Assembly (NCBI GenBank): GCA_032871835.1
Contig: CM065299.1
Location: 83,705,652 to 83,769,651, forward strand
Origin: Dipteronia dyeriana
Lineage: Eukaryota > Streptophyta > Magnoliopsida > Sapindales > Sapindaceae
Reading direction: 5' to 3'
Length of the DNA: 64,000 nucleotides
Made by a program: the position numbers and the translations under genes. The notes beneath the pieces are model-generated. The model ran no database searches, was not told the DNA's origin, and was given only the letters and a program-made list of their open reading frames with translations. Numbering within the stretch: position 1 is the first letter of the stretch; each line of letters starts with the position of its first letter. Shown here piece after piece: positions 12,755 through 25,211 of this stretch.

Positions 12755-15200
12755 TGTTAGGATTACGCTTGATAGCATGAGTGTAATATTGTAATTGACA
12801 ATCTTTTAATATTAATAAAGTGATTTCTAGTTTAACAAATCTTATAGCATTTATAGTTTAATAATTATAATTGTCAAAAGTAAATAATCATAGGGTCAAA
12901 AGACTATGAGAAAAGAAGAATTGTTCATACATCTAGATATGTGTGAGGTAGACACCATTCTTTAGTTGGTCTTGAATAATATTCACAACTTAAGATAAAA
13001 GTTTGGGTGCCTTTATCTTGTTAAAATTGTAAATTCTTTTGCTAGCATTTGAATGGGATCAAATGTGTTATGATGAGTCTAAAATCACCAAAGTGTGGTG
13101 TCTTTTGGAAAAAGAATCTAGTTTATTGGGTGCATTGAATAGGATCAAAATGAAATACTTTATCTAGAACCGTCAATGGATAAAAGTTTTCATTTGAAGA
13201 CAATCGGAGAGTCTATCTCAATCTTGAGATAAATGGACTTATGGTTGCAAGTGTTATCATTTGAGCTATCAATAAGTACGATTATATAGCATAGTCTATA
13301 CTCGATAGTTTGGTGGTATTCATTTGTCAATCGATAGAGGACTTCATTTATAGATATGGACATCGTGGCTCCATTTATTGAATGAGAGTAGAATACCATC
13401 ATATGGATATTTTGAAGTATTGGATATTAAATCTTAACGTTAAGTTTTCAATAGTGTCTATTTAAACGTGGCTTCTGGACAAGTCAAAATGTCCAAGTTC
13501 AAAATGTGGTCATATGAGTAAATATGGTAACTTGGAGAGCTATAGGCGGTCTATGAGCTCTTGGCGATTACTGGTATTCTTCACGAGGATACACTTTCTC
13601 CAATAAGGTTGTCTAGGGTATGAGTGAGTAACATCAACTTATTCTATCTTTATTTAAGAGTTCAATTTTAGTTCTTTAGTGGAATGAACTAAAATTAAAT
13701 AGATCGGACCTAAGTGAATCATTTGTTGATTGTGATTGGGTTGTGTCTATTGGAGCTTAAATTTAGATAGCCCGTCAAGATCCCCAATCCACAAGAACTT
13801 GCATGGATCACTTGATATATTCTGTCGGACCAATAGGGGTCCATCTAGAATTGTATTAAGGCATGAGAACTTGTTTCTTTTTGTAAGAATAGGTCTAGGT
13901 CACATGTGGACTTTTTATTAAGGTCCAATGGATTTAATAAAATAAGAAAAATAATATATGGCCCATATATAAGGTATGGGCGGCAAGGCTATTAAGAATA
14001 GGTTAAATATATTATTTTTATTTTATTATTTAATTAAATGGAAATTAATTAAATTGTTGATTAATTAAATTATTTAATTAAAAGTCAAAATCTTTTTCCT
14101 TGTAGGAGATGGTCTCCTAAAATTATACTATTATTAGTAGTATAATTAATGTTAAAGACTATATTTGATAAGTAAATAAATAAAATGAATTATTTATCTA
14201 ATCAAGTAGGAACTCTTTAATATGGTTACAAATACATTATTGAGTTGGATTAGGATTCTTGGTATAGGAAAGAATTCTTTTTGGACCAGGTAAAACTACT
14301 TAATTGTAGAATTCTTCTTTGAAAAGGATTCTTTACCACCAAGTAAATCTGTCTAAGGATAGGATTCTTGTCCATCAAATAAATCCTTCTTAGGAAAGAA
14401 TAAACTCTCTTAATTTATATCAAAGAGAAATTCGACCAGCCTATGTGTATATAGGAGAGGATAGATTTCCTTTTAGATAATGATTCTTAACTACCAATTA
14501 AATCCACATAAGGAAAGGATTCTTGCCAACCAAGTAAATCCTTCTTAGGAGAGGATTTATGATCCTATATATATGTGTATAAGAAATTCAGCCAGCTCTA
14601 AGACAGTTGAGAGGAGAATTTTGGCCAGCCCTATTTTTCTAAGAGAATAATTTGGCCATCATAGGAATTTTGAGGGAGAAAAATCTGATTTTACTCTAGA
14701 CAAAATTCAATCATCTCTAAGCAATAATGTGTGAATTTGGCCAAAAAGAGAAAAAGGGGAACGTTTTTATTTTCAATAGTACACTAGTATCCTTTTCATC
14801 AAAAGGGTTTTGTGTACAACATTGAATCAAGGTTCACGCGAGTTTCAATCAAGTTGATTGATAATTCACAGGTGACCGGACGTTCTTGGATTTTTCTCTT
14901 GGACGATATTTGTAACTAATAAAGAAAAGATTTTGTTTTGTCTCCATCCTCAGGTATACAATTTTAAAAAAGGGAGCCTACACTCTTAGGTGATTCACGT
15001 TCGTGATTGGATTGGAAGATCTCATGGAATCAATTCGGCGATTGTTCAATCGTCAAGAGAAAAGGTACAATACTTTTATATACGTCAATTAATCTAGGGT
15101 TAAGGTTCTCGTTGCATATAAGGAGAAAAAAGTTATTTATAGACAAACTCTAATTTTTGTTTTCTCACACTTCCGCTGCGCGGGTTTTATTTTCCCTACA
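12755..15200 (+). repeat. 3' LTR of C1, 2446 bp
   Basis: It starts TGTTAGGATTACGC and ends TTCCCTACA. It is collinear with both C2 LTRs (2287 and 2293 bp) but about 150 bp longer, because a segment containing the 'CCAAGTAAATCC..CTTAGGA' and 'TTCGGCCAGCC' motifs is repeated around 14290-14640. A TATA-like run lies at 14555-14575. Confidence 0.9.
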
Positions 15201-15249
15201 CTCTGTCGGTTAACCAGTCTATAGGCTCTTGATCTTTCTAGGAGTCTAG

Positions 15250-17080
15250 ATCTATGTTTGGAGTGAGATCCAAAAGTGCTAAAATTCAGCCAAGAAGTCT
15301 GCTAATGCTTGAGCTTTAATGGTAGTCCTGACTTTGAACTTGATGTCATACTGGGTAAGCTCGAGAGCCCACACGACTAGCCTTCTTAATACATCCGATC
15401 TCTATAGAAATTGGTGGAGAAGGTTTATCAGTTAATACTGTAACTGAGTGAGCTTGTAAGTATAGGATGAGCTTTCTGGTGAAGTTACCAAGGAAAAGGT
15501 GAGCTTCTCTAGGAGCGTATAGTTTCTCTATGGCTTGATTAAGGCATGGCTCATGTAGTAGATAGGTCGATGGATCCCACCTTCATATTCCATGACCAAA
15601 TCCCTATTGACCACTGTCTCTGATACGGCTAAGTATATTTACAGCTCCTCCCTAAGTGTCGGCTTGATTAGCAGCGGAGGGCCAGCTAAATATTCCATTA
15701 GGGACTAGAAATCTTGCTCACTGTCCTAGTCCCATTTCATGTTTCTCCCCTGTTTGATAGCTTTAAAGAAAGGGAGAAACTTGTCAATGGACCACGATTT
15801 GAAGCGGTTGAGAGCAGCAACTCGACCGATCAAAACCTATATCTACTTAAAAGAGTTAGGAGATTCGAGGTACACGATGGCACGAAACTTCTCCGGGTTA
15901 GCTTCTATGCCCTTCTCATGGACCATGAATTTGAGAAATTTCTCTACTGTTACACAGAAGATGAACTTGGCAAGGTTCAACCACATCTGGTTTTCTCTTA
16001 CTATTTAGTAAGTTCGACGGAGATGGTCTTGGTGTTCCTCGGCCACCTGAGACTTGGTGATCATGTCATTGATGTAGACCTCGATCGTCTTTCTTTTCTT
16101 TTGCTTAAACAACCGGTTGACCAAGCATCAGTATGTGACACCTAAATTCTTGAGACCGAAGGGCATTACCTTATAGAAGTAGAGACTTTGCCCGGTAATG
16201 AAACTGGACTTATCTTGGTCAGTGGGGTGCATCATAGTTTGGTAGTACCATGAGATTGTGTCCATGAAACCGAGGTGCTTGTTTCCCATGGTCGAGTCTA
16301 CCAGCTGATAAATCTTGGGTAATAGGAAACTATCCTTTAGGCAGACGCGGTTGAGATCAGTAGAGTTAATGCATATGGACCATTTCTCATTAGCTTTGAT
16401 AACATTCACCACATTGGCGATCCATTCGGGGTATCAGAATTCTCGGACCGCGACATTCCTTTCATGATTAAAATGTCACTGTTTCTATTTGACCAGTTTG
16501 AAGGTGGGGTCAACTACTAATCTATAAGCCGCCAAGGAGATAGGAATCCATGACATCTCTTCATGACTCCAAGCGAAGATATCACTGTATTCATGGAGGA
16601 GTTTGGACACTCTCTCTTCTAACACTGCTCCAATCTTGGCCACTTTAGAGGGGTCATCTTCCCTGATCGATATCTTTTCCAATTTATCAACCGGGTAGCC
16701 ACTAGCCTATCTTATGTCCTCCTCCTCTACCTCTTCTCGAATCGAGATCTCTAACCTGGGCTCCTCCTCAACTTCTCCCGTTGTATCCTAGATTCTGGGA
16801 TCCCTAATTGATGGTCCATGATCTGACACAACGGTCACATGTGGGCACTGCTTAGATAATGTAGTTGGGTTGGTTGATATTGCATAGCATTTATGTGTTG
16901 TCTGTTGACCTCCTCGCCCCCCCCCCCCCCCCCCCACGGTACCTTGCCTATCTTATTTCCTAATGGAAATTTCAAGACGTTATGGTAGATTAACAAGACT
17001 CCATCGAGAACTGACAGGAAAGGCCTCCCAAGTATGGCGTTGTAAGCGAATGGGGTATCTACTACCACAAAATCAGTCAT
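15250..17080 (-). pseudogene. Gypsy pol pseudogene (protease, RT, RNase H)
   Basis: From high to low coordinates: retropepsin end DTPFAYNAILGRPFLS (17050-16990); a linker with KISIREDDPSKVAKIG (16680-16640); RT with KANEKWSICIN, DLNRVCLKDSFLLPKI, GFMDTISWYYQ and KVMPFGLKN (16400-16140); the active-site region EVYINDMITKS (16080-16050); and RNase H ending in 'RVGSRAYPV' or the alternative frame 'ALELTQYDIKF' near 15370. Stops and frameshifts are frequent. The active-site YVDD reads YIND (codons at 16065-16076), so the first catalytic aspartate is lost. A run of 19 C at 16917-16935 lies just after the protease. Confidence 0.85.
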
Positions 17081-17399
17081 GATGTTCTGCTAGAGTGGAG
17101 CATCTCTTACAATCATTGGTAAGATCTTCAACCCAACCAACATATGAAACCATACATCTACGTGGTGCAGCTGTTGTAAAAATACTACTTCAAGTTAAAC
17201 CTCTCTAGGGTGTCCTTGAAAAGGATGCCACGCTGCTACCAGTGTCTATCAGTACTCAGTAGACCAGGTAGTTAGCGATTTGTATGGTAACTACCATGAG
17301 GTCATTATGGGGTTGCACTGTTTTTTATACGTCTTCTTCAGTGAAGATGATCTGGGCTGACTGAGAGGTCCCTACAGAACCCTGGATATTTTTAAATAC

Positions 17400-18820
17400 G
17401 TCTCGCCCTTCCTCAATCTGACGTACTTTCCTGGTGTGATCCTTTCAAAAATTGTTAGAAGCTCCTACCAGGGTAGGACCTCAACTAACGGTGTTAATGA
17501 CTTGGATCTATTGCATTAGGTCCTAACCCTTCACCTTCATTCTTTCTACATCTTCCTTGACTTCTTCCAGCACCTTCTTCCTCTTGTGGATGCTGTCTCG
17601 CACCTACTATAAGAATTCTACCAAGCAACCACCTCTCACCAAAGCCTCAATCTGGTTTCACAGGCTGTAGCACTCCGAGGTGTTAAGTCCCACATTCTCA
17701 TGGAAGTCGAAATACTTATGGTGATTCCTCGTATAAACTGGTGCTTCAATAGGGTCAGGCTTCTTGAGTAGCTCTTTATCACGAATGGCGAGGTAGATCG
17801 TCTTACGTGATGCATTGAGTGGGGTATAGTTGTTGTATCCCCTATCTTCTTTGGTTATTCGTGCTACCTCTTTGGGAGGAGGCGAAGCTCGTGGTGGGGT
17901 TCTCCTTGCTAGATACCACTCCCGTTAGGGTTGGATAGGTGAGGGGCAGTATGTAGGTCAGTTGGGAGGCCTGTTATAGGCCTTTTTTTCCTGTGAAGAC
18001 TTAAGCGCATCTTTCTTTTGGCGCTTAGCAGTCCTCAGGTTATTGTGCTCTATCTTGACCCATAACTGCTTATCTATCTCTACTTACTCGAGTGCCTTAT
18101 CATAGGCCTCTTGGTATGTCTCCGGTGGACGCTTGACAAATGACCATAGCAACTTACATGTCCATAGGTTTATTCTGAGGTTGGCTAGGATTTCTTTCTC
18201 AGTAAAGATCCCCATCTAGATCACTTCTTTATAGAATATCACAATGTAGGATCTCAACGACTCACCCCGCTCCCGGATCACGTATTGTAGGTGGTTGGGA
18301 TCCTTGGGATGTGATTTGATACCCTAGAATTAAGGACAAAAATCAGTAGATAGCTTAGTAAAGGAATAGACACTACCTGCCGGTAACTTCTAGAACCATG
18401 TCTTGGCGTAATCAGTTAGTGCAGTTGGAAACATTTTTCACATGGCAGCCCGGGTAGCATTTTGAAATTCTATCTGCTGAACGAAGCTTTTCAGGTGGCT
18501 CAAGGCGTCCTGTTTGCTGAAGTATTTATTAGCAGGCATCTTGAGCTTTGGGCTTTCGCCTCTTTGATTCTTCTAGTGAAAAGGTTGTTCATTTGGCCTA
18601 ATGGATCCTTTCAGTTTTCCCGATGCTTTCCCTTCTTTAGTTCTTGGATTTTCTTTGTTATCTGGGCTATTTTGTCTCGTAAGCGCTTGTTCCCAACATT
18701 CTTGGATTCGACATCAGCGTCCTCGTTACCAGACTCCTTTGATGCTAACGAGGTTTCATCCTGGTTCTCCTCCTGAATGAGGGCTCTCTCAGGCACTTCA
18801 CCTGTTTCCTCCCGTAGCAA
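17400..18820 (-). pseudogene. Gypsy gag pseudogene
   Basis: The retrotransposon gag core is legible at about 18330-18095 on the minus strand: 'RERGESLRSYIVIFYKEVI' followed by 'ILANLRINLWTCKLLWSFVKRPPETYQEAYDKALE', with one internal stop. A charged N-terminal piece with EENQDETSLASKESGNEDADVESK is at 18780-18680. The stretch between 17400 and 18090 contains proline/arginine-rich coding remnants typical of the gag C-terminus, but I cannot follow a clean knuckle. Confidence 0.65.
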
Positions 18821-19359
18821 ATCAAGGTCACCTTTCAGTAGCTATCAGCTGTATCGGTGATGAGGTTCCCTAAGTGGGAGTTCACCGATCTGTCCAGTAC
18901 TAAGGGTGCGGGCCCTAATCTATCTAAAACTGAGGGCAAGGGCCTTAACCTATCATGGATCGACACCGGTGGCGGTGGTCCCAATCAGTCAAAGGCAAGT
19001 ACTTGGCCTACTGGTATCTCCTTTTGTTTCTAGTACTGCAAACTGAGGGGTGAAACTTTTCGCGGCTAATCTGAGGTGAACATTTCAATGAAGGCCACGA
19101 CTTATTGCTCCTAAATAGCATGGCCTAATACTAGGGCGGCTTGGATCTAGGGCGCAACCTTGTGGTAGAAGGTGGTGCTGGAGCCAGGCTTTGATGCTTC
19201 GACTCTTTCCCCTTTTTGTGTGCCTTACGGGTGGAAGCTATTAACTGGTGCCCTGATGTCTTGGACTGCCCTTGTGAGGTTCGAAGTCTCATAATGCAGT
19301 ATACGGTAAAGACAAACGCGTGAATTCACAAGCTTTCAAAAGAGGTGTGAAAACTTCTC

Positions 19360-19377
19360 ACAGACTGTGCCAAAAAG
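19360..19377 (-). other. Primer-binding region of gypsy element G
   Basis: Minus-strand CTTTTTGGCACAGTCTGT directly follows the LTR end ...TAACA. Tat-lineage gypsy elements have TTGGCGCCGTCTGTGGG here; this copy has CA where that has CGC, plus an altered end. Confidence 0.65.
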
Positions 19378-19463
19378 TGTTAGTTAGAAATTTGCTTGAG
19401 GTGAGGAATCCCATTTAACACCCTCGGGACTGCTACCTGGTAGGTTGCGGTTCGGGTAGGTAT
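19378..19463 (-). repeat. Gypsy G 5' LTR, inner fragment
   Basis: It begins TGTTAGTTAG in plus coordinates and is cut by the C2 insertion after GGTAT at 19459-19463. The LTR continues at 39941. Confidence 0.75.
19459..19463. repeat. Target site duplication of C2, left copy (GGTAT)
   Basis: GGTAT immediately before the TGTTGGGG start of C2 is matched by GGTAT at 39936-39940 immediately after its final TACA. Confidence 0.92.
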
Positions 19464-21750
19464 TGTTGGGGTTATGCGCGATAGCAAGAGTATAGTAATG
19501 TATTTGACAATCTTTTCATATTAATAAAGTGATTTCTAGTTTAACAAATCTTATAGCATTTATAGTTTAATTATTATAATTGTCAAAAGTAAATAATCAT
19601 AAAGTCAAAAGACTATGAGAAAAGAAGAATTGTTCATGCATCTAGATATGTATAAGGTAGACACAATTCTTTAGTTATTCTTGAATAATATTCACAACTT
19701 AAGATAAACGTTGGGCGCATTTATCTTGTCAAAGTTGTAAATTTATTTTCTAGCATTTGAGTGGGATCAAATGTGTTATGATGAGTCTAAAATCATTAAA
19801 GTGTGGTGTCTTTGGGAAAAAAAATCTAGTGCACTGGGTGCATTGAATTGGATCACAGTGAAATACTTTATCTAGAACCGTCAATGGATAAAAGTTTTCA
19901 CTTGAAGACAATCGGGGAGTCTATCTCAATCCTGAGATAAATGATGGACTTATGGTTGCAAGTGTTATCATTTGAGCTATCAATGAGTACGATTATATAG
20001 CATAGTCTATCCCCGATAGTTTGGTGGTATTCTTTTGTTAATCGATAGAGGACTTCATTTATTGATATGGACATCATGGCTCCATTTATGAAATGAGAGT
20101 AGAATATCATTATATGGATGTTTTGAGGTATTACATATTAAATCTTAACGTTAATTTTTCAATAGTGACTATTGAAACATGGCTTCTGGACAAGTCAAAA
20201 TATCCAAGTTCAAAATGTGGTCATAGGAGTAAATATGATAACTTGGAGAGCTATAGGTGGTCTATGAGCTCTTGGCGATTACTGGTATTCTTCACGAGGA
20301 TACACTATCTCCATTAAGATTGTCTAGGGTATGACTGAGGAATATTAACTTATTCTATCTTTATTTAAGAGTTTAATTTTAGTTCTTTAGTGGAATGAAC
20401 TAAAATTAATAGGTTGGACCTAAGTGAATCATTTGTTGATTTTGATTGTGTTATGTTTATTGGAGCTTAAATTTAGATAGCCCGCCAAGATCTATAATCC
20501 ACACGAACTATCATGGATCACTTGATATATTCTACTGGACCAATTTAAAGGCTCATCTAGAGTTGTATTGAGACATGTGGACTTGTTTCTTTTTGTAAGA
20601 ATGGATCTAGTTCACAAGTGGACATTTTATTAAGGTTCAATGGATTTAATAAAATAGAAAACTAATATAATGGCCCATATATAGTATTGGGGGGCAAAGT
20701 TGTATAGTTTAGCCTAATTATATTATTTTTATTTTATTATATTAATTAATTTGGTAAATAATTAATAATTTAATTAAAAGTCAAAATCTTTTTCCTAGTA
20801 GGAGATGGTCTCCTAATATTATACTATTGTTGGTAGTATAATTAATATTGAAGACTATATTTGATAAGTAGATAAATAAAATGAATTATTTATCTAGTAA
20901 AATTAGGAAATCTTTAATATGTTTACAAATACACTATTTTAGTTGCATTAAGAGTCTTGGTGCAGGAAAGAATTCGTTTTGGAAAAATGATTCTTGGTCA
21001 CCAAGTAAACCCACCTAAGAATATGATTCTTACCCACCAAGTAAATCCTTCTTAGGAAAGGATTTGTGATCCTATATATATATATATATATATATATATC
21101 TTAATTTCGGCCAGCCTTAAGTAATTATAACTAGGAATTCCGGCCAACCCTATATAATTTCTAATAGAGAAATTTAGGCCAGCCCTAGTCTTTTTAGGGA
21201 GAGAATTCGGCCACCATAAGAATTTTGTGAGAAAATTTTGTTTTTGCTTTAGACAAAATTCGATCAATTCTAAGAAATAATGTCAGATTCGGCAAAGAAG
21301 AAAAGGAAGAAAGAACGTTTAGTTTTCGATAGTATACTAGTAGCCTTTACATTAAAAGGTTTTGTGTAAAACATCAAATCAAAGGTTCACGCGAGTTTCA
21401 ATCAAATTGATTGATAATTCACAATTGACCTAACGTTCTTTGTTTTCTTCTTGGAGGATTATTGTGATTAACAAAGAGAAAGATTTTGTTTCTTTCCATC
21501 CTCAGGTATACAATTTAAAGAAAGTGAGCTCACACTCCTAGGTGATTCATGTTCATGATTGGATTGGAAGATCTTGCGAATTCAATTCGGAGCTAGTTCA
21601 ATCTTCACAAGATAAAGGTACAACACTTTTTATATACATCAATTAATCCAGGGTTAAGGTTCTTGTTATTATAAAGGGAAAAAAATATATTTATACCGAA
21701 ACCCTAATTTTCTAATTTTTTTATGTTTCAGTTGCGCGAGTTTCCGTACA
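19464..21750 (+). repeat. 5' LTR of C2
   Basis: 2287 bp, from TGTTGGGGTTATGC to TTTCCGTACA, followed at once by the primer site. A (TA)n run at 21072-21099 occupies the TATA-box position and is followed by repeated 'TTCGGCCAGCC' motifs in the predicted transcribed part. Confidence 0.93.
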
Positions 21751-21751
21751 A

Positions 21752-21765
21752 TTGGTATCAAAGCC
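21752..21765 (+). other. Primer-binding site of C2 (tRNA-iMet type)
   Basis: TTGGTATCAAAGCC follows the LTR end directly, one base different from the usual TGGTATCAGAGC. Confidence 0.88.
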
Positions 21766-21888
21766 TGATTGTACATTTGACTAATTGATGTATGTGTACG
21801 TGAATATTTTTCTTTTTATTGTATATATGCATGTTTTATAAAGAGATGACACTCTAGGTATTCGCATATATATTTACAATGGAATGTA

Positions 21889-21943
<55 letters not shown>

Positions 21944-23118
21944 GTGGTTTTTTATTGCTCAATTTTGGTCCTAGAATTTCAATGTATTTTTGTTTTGGGA
22001 TTGTAACAAGAAGGGTGGCCTAACATCGCCATAATTCCCTTCTTGGTAGTTGCTAAGTTTTTTTATTTTGTTGTTGTAATAAAAAAAACTGTACTATGTT
22101 GTAATAAAAAAAAACTGCAGTATTTTTTATGTAAAATTCTTCTATAATACATTCAAGTATCGAAGACTTGAAGATTTGAAGAATTGGAAGCAACCGGAAC
22201 AAGTTTGGGACCGTGTGAGCCATAGTAACAAACGTGCATGCGAAGAGCATGTGGCCACGACTGTTGTGGCATGAGCTGTGCACGACAGCCCTATGGAAGC
22301 CAAGGGCTGCGCATGGCAGCCCTTTATGGGATTGTGGCATGTGCACGCCCATGGGAGGGGGCCAAGGGTTCGCATGCCCATGGGAGGCAGTCGAGGGAGT
22401 CCAAATGACGAAGGTCCCGTGAAGATTTGTTCGCCAAAAAAGGAGCTTTTTTGTATTCCAAGACATGCAATTTACTTGCTTTTCTAGGATGGACCAAAAA
22501 TATATTTTTGTAAATATTGCAATGTTTGTCGTTGTTTGATAACATGTCATATAGAATAGGAGTATCACTCATATATCTCTTTTGGTATAAATATGCATTG
22601 AATGATTTAGGTATTTAATTTGCATCTAAATAACTTGGTAAATCATTCTATGGAATTCGATCACACACCTTAAATAATTGAGTGGGAGAAGGTGTTTTGG
22701 AACACTTACGACCTCCAAGTTTAGTTGAGCTTTATGTTTCATGTAATAACCTCTCAAGAGGTATTCATAAATGGAATTTAGCAAGATACTTCCTTGTAAG
22801 GATAGACTAGACATTTAGCTCAAACGATATCTACTCACAAATGAGGGATATTCGCGAGGGATTATATTGAAGGTCGATAGCGTGGTAACACACTCAATGT
22901 AATTTTATTAATATCCTCCCAATATTTCTTGTTAATAAAATTGCAAGGCTAAAATTGAAAACGTTGGTTGATATGTTAACAATTAGGTGGGACCTAGTCC
23001 AACTAGTGAATGGTGCGAACTCCCAAAAGAGGCGTGACATTTATAGGTGTTGGATTACAGTTGAATTTTACGATTGAATTATATATAATTCAAGATAAAT
23101 ATTCGAAAGTGTTTTATC
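21766..23118 (+). other. Untranslated leader of C2
   Basis: About 1.35 kb between primer site and gag. It contains an (AT)n microsatellite at 21891-21939 and an unusually GC-rich block at 22210-22430 with repeated CCCATGGGAGG and GGCAGCCC-type motifs. Open frames here read through low-complexity sequence and resemble no protein I know. Packaging signals would be expected in this stretch but I cannot point to one. Confidence 0.6.
21891..21939. repeat. (AT)n microsatellite
   Basis: An uninterrupted AT dinucleotide run of about 49 bp in the C2 leader. Confidence 0.95.
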
Positions 23119-24297
23119 ATGATTATTTACTCATATAATTTTTGTAATTGTTCAGAAATCTTTACCCCATCCTTAATCAACATCCTAAAAGACAATAGTT
23201 TAACTAGTGATAATTATGTCAAATTAAAAAGGAAAATTGGGCTTTTGTTGCAATCTGAAATCATAAGTTCATTATGTGCACTCCTAAACCACCTACTCCT
23301 ACTAATGAATCTTCTTAGGAGCAAAGAGATGAGTATCAACAGTGGGAGTCTTCAGATGAGATGGCTAAATGTTACATTATAGCTACCATCTCTGACATGT
23401 TGCAACAACAACATGAATGAATAGAGACTACTGCCGATATAATGATGTCTCTAGAGGAGATGTTTGCTATGAGGTCTAGGATGACTAAGAGAGAGGCAGT
23501 GACTGCTTTCATGAATCTTATGATGAAACCTGGACAGACTGTGAAAGATCACATGATGAAAGGCATAGCATATCTCAACATTGCTGAACTTAATGGTGCT
23601 TAGATAGATGGTGAGACGAAAATTGACATGATTGTCAACTCACTATTAGATTCCTTTGATCAATTCAAGATGGACTACACCTTGCAAGGCCTGATGTAAG
23701 ATGTTCAAAGCATCAAAACAATCCTTGTGAAAGGCAAGGGTCAAGAGATTCATACCGTAGGTAAAGTTGCTACTGTTAAGACCCGTAAGAAGATCAAGAA
23801 GCAACAAAAGAAAAATAAACAAGGACCTACTAAGAAGGAGACAAAGAAAGTAACCAAGATCAAAGGGAAGTGTTTCCTTTGTGGTGAAAAGGGACATTGG
23901 AAAAGAAATTGCCTAAAGTCTTGGGAAAAGAAGGAAGAAGGTAATATTAGTTTTCTTGAATCTTGGTTTTCGGTGGATTCTATGGATTCTTAGATCATAG
24001 ACTCTAGAGCCACTGATCATGTTTGTTTTTCCTTACAGGGGTTCAAGGAAATAAAAAGGCTTAAAGAGAACGAATTCAACATGCGCTTAGGCAATGGAGC
24101 GTTGGTGTCTGCTAGTTCAGTGGGAGATATTAGAATTAGTTTATATTCTTATAGGTATTTAGATTTAATAGACGTTTATTATATACCTCAATTCAAGAGA
24201 AATTTAATTTCAGTTTCTTATTTAAATAAATTTGATTATTCAGTTACTTTTAATAAAGCTTTTATTATTAGTAAGAATGAAAAAATTATTTGTAAAG
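23119..24297 (+). pseudogene. Gag and protease start of C2, split by element B
   Basis: The gag N-terminus reads 'LTSDNYVKLKRKIGLLLQSE', followed by a UBN2 section (YIIATISDMLQQQHE, SLEEMFAMRSRMTKREAVTAF, near 23360-23520), a lysine-rich linker, and an intact knuckle CFLCGEKGHWKRNC (23871-23912). The protease motif DSG is DSR (near 24000), which removes a catalytic-loop residue, and a TAG replaces the preceding tryptophan. Stop codons occur near 23320, 23420 and 23603. Element B is inserted in the 'IICKGTLENGLFYL' region between protease and GAG-pre-integrase. Confidence 0.88.
24293..24297. repeat. Target site duplication of B, left copy (TAAAG)
   Basis: TAAAG before the TGTTAGG start of B is matched by TAAAG at 34867-34871 after TTTTCA. 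Removing B and one copy restores the sequence seen uninterrupted in C1 near 9995. Confidence 0.93.
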
Positions 24298-25204
24298 TGT
24301 TAGGTTTTAGTTTTTGTTGACATTAATTCTATATCAAAATGATGTTTACTTGTGATGATTTAGTTGATTAGATTCATGATGATTCAAGCTTCAAGGAAGA
24401 AGAAACAACAAGTCAAAGCAAGTTCTAAGTCTTCAAGAGAAAGGATGCAATATGGTTCTACAAAGGTATACTAAGACCTTATCTTTCTCTTACAAGGCTT
24501 AGGCACACACACACATATCATACATTTGTGTCTCGAAATCATTGTGCACCATTAAAGACACACCCATACAATTCATTCATATGTGTCCCTGCATCATTTT
24601 GCACCATGTATAACACATTCACACACTTGAAGATGAATGCTCATGCATTGATATGGAAATAACATGTTTTGGAATATGCACTATTGGAGACTATCTCTAT
24701 GTAGTTTACATTCTAGTGTGAATTGTGTTTGTGTGTGTATTTGTTTGAATAACATGGATATTGAACTTAAATTTAGTCTTAAATGATTCTTTATTGAGTT
24801 CCGGTCATTTCGGTTACTCATACTATTGATTTCAAGTTCTAAGTCAAAAGATACTACACATTCAATTCATGTTGCATACATTGTCTTCGTATTCGTATAT
24901 CGAGTCGAATTATTATTTTCTGGGTTGAGTATCTTATATGTCCATGTTCATGTGAGAGTTACGGCTTGTAATCCGTAAACAGATTCGAATTCCGAGTCCA
25001 GAGGCCGGAGAACGATCAAAGAACGCGTAGAAAGGTCGAAGGAGAAAGAAGCAAGCAATGTCTTCTTTCCCGAGATGGCGCGTGACCATCTTGGGGCAGA
25101 AGGCTTGCTGCCCCGAGAGGCCCACACCACATTTTGGGCAGCAAGCTTGCTTGACTTCTTCTTGCCCCTCTTGATCATTTCACATGTCCAAGTTTTCCAC
25201 TCTT

Positions 25205-25211
25205 TTATAAA
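25205..25211 (+). promoter_or_regulatory. TATA-like site in B 5' LTR
   Basis: TTATAAA follows the hairpin block by about 80 bp and precedes a CT-rich stretch. The same position in the 3' LTR (33168-33174) also reads TTATAAA, and the A LTRs have TTTATATA on their sense strand. Confidence 0.5.

Larger units (their letters stand above)
9473..15200 (+). mobile_element. Copia element C1, 5' end outside window
   Basis: Ty1/copia-type order: gag knuckle, protease, GAG-pre-integrase, integrase, RT, RNase H, polypurine tract, 3' LTR. The gag is split by element A, so the 5' LTR and gag N-terminus lie beyond the left edge. It belongs to the same family as C2 (19464-39935). The 3' LTR ends CCCTACA at 15200 inside a gypsy RNase H region, so C1 is inserted in the gypsy element; the expected target duplication begins CTCTG at 15201. 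Confidence 0.9.
15201..19463 (-). mobile_element. Ty3/gypsy element G, Tat-like, main body
   Basis: Minus-strand order is LTR end (19378-19463), primer site, gag, protease, RT, RNase H. It is cut at 15200 by C1 and at 19463 by C2. The LTR resumes at 39941 and again at 44270 after the Harbinger insertion. The pol sequence (KANEKWSICINSTDLNRVCLKDSF, PFGLKN) and the TTTGGCACAGTCTGTGAGAA leader resemble Tat-lineage gypsy elements, whose usual leader is TTGGCGCCGTCTGTGGG. It is the oldest layer of the nest and the most decayed. Confidence 0.85.

Noticed and set aside
22053..22568. 171-aa open frame on the minus strand in the C2 leader, and overlapping frames on the other strand
   Set aside because: It lies in the GC-rich leader, overlaps open frames on both strands and resembles no protein; the leader is expected to be non-coding.
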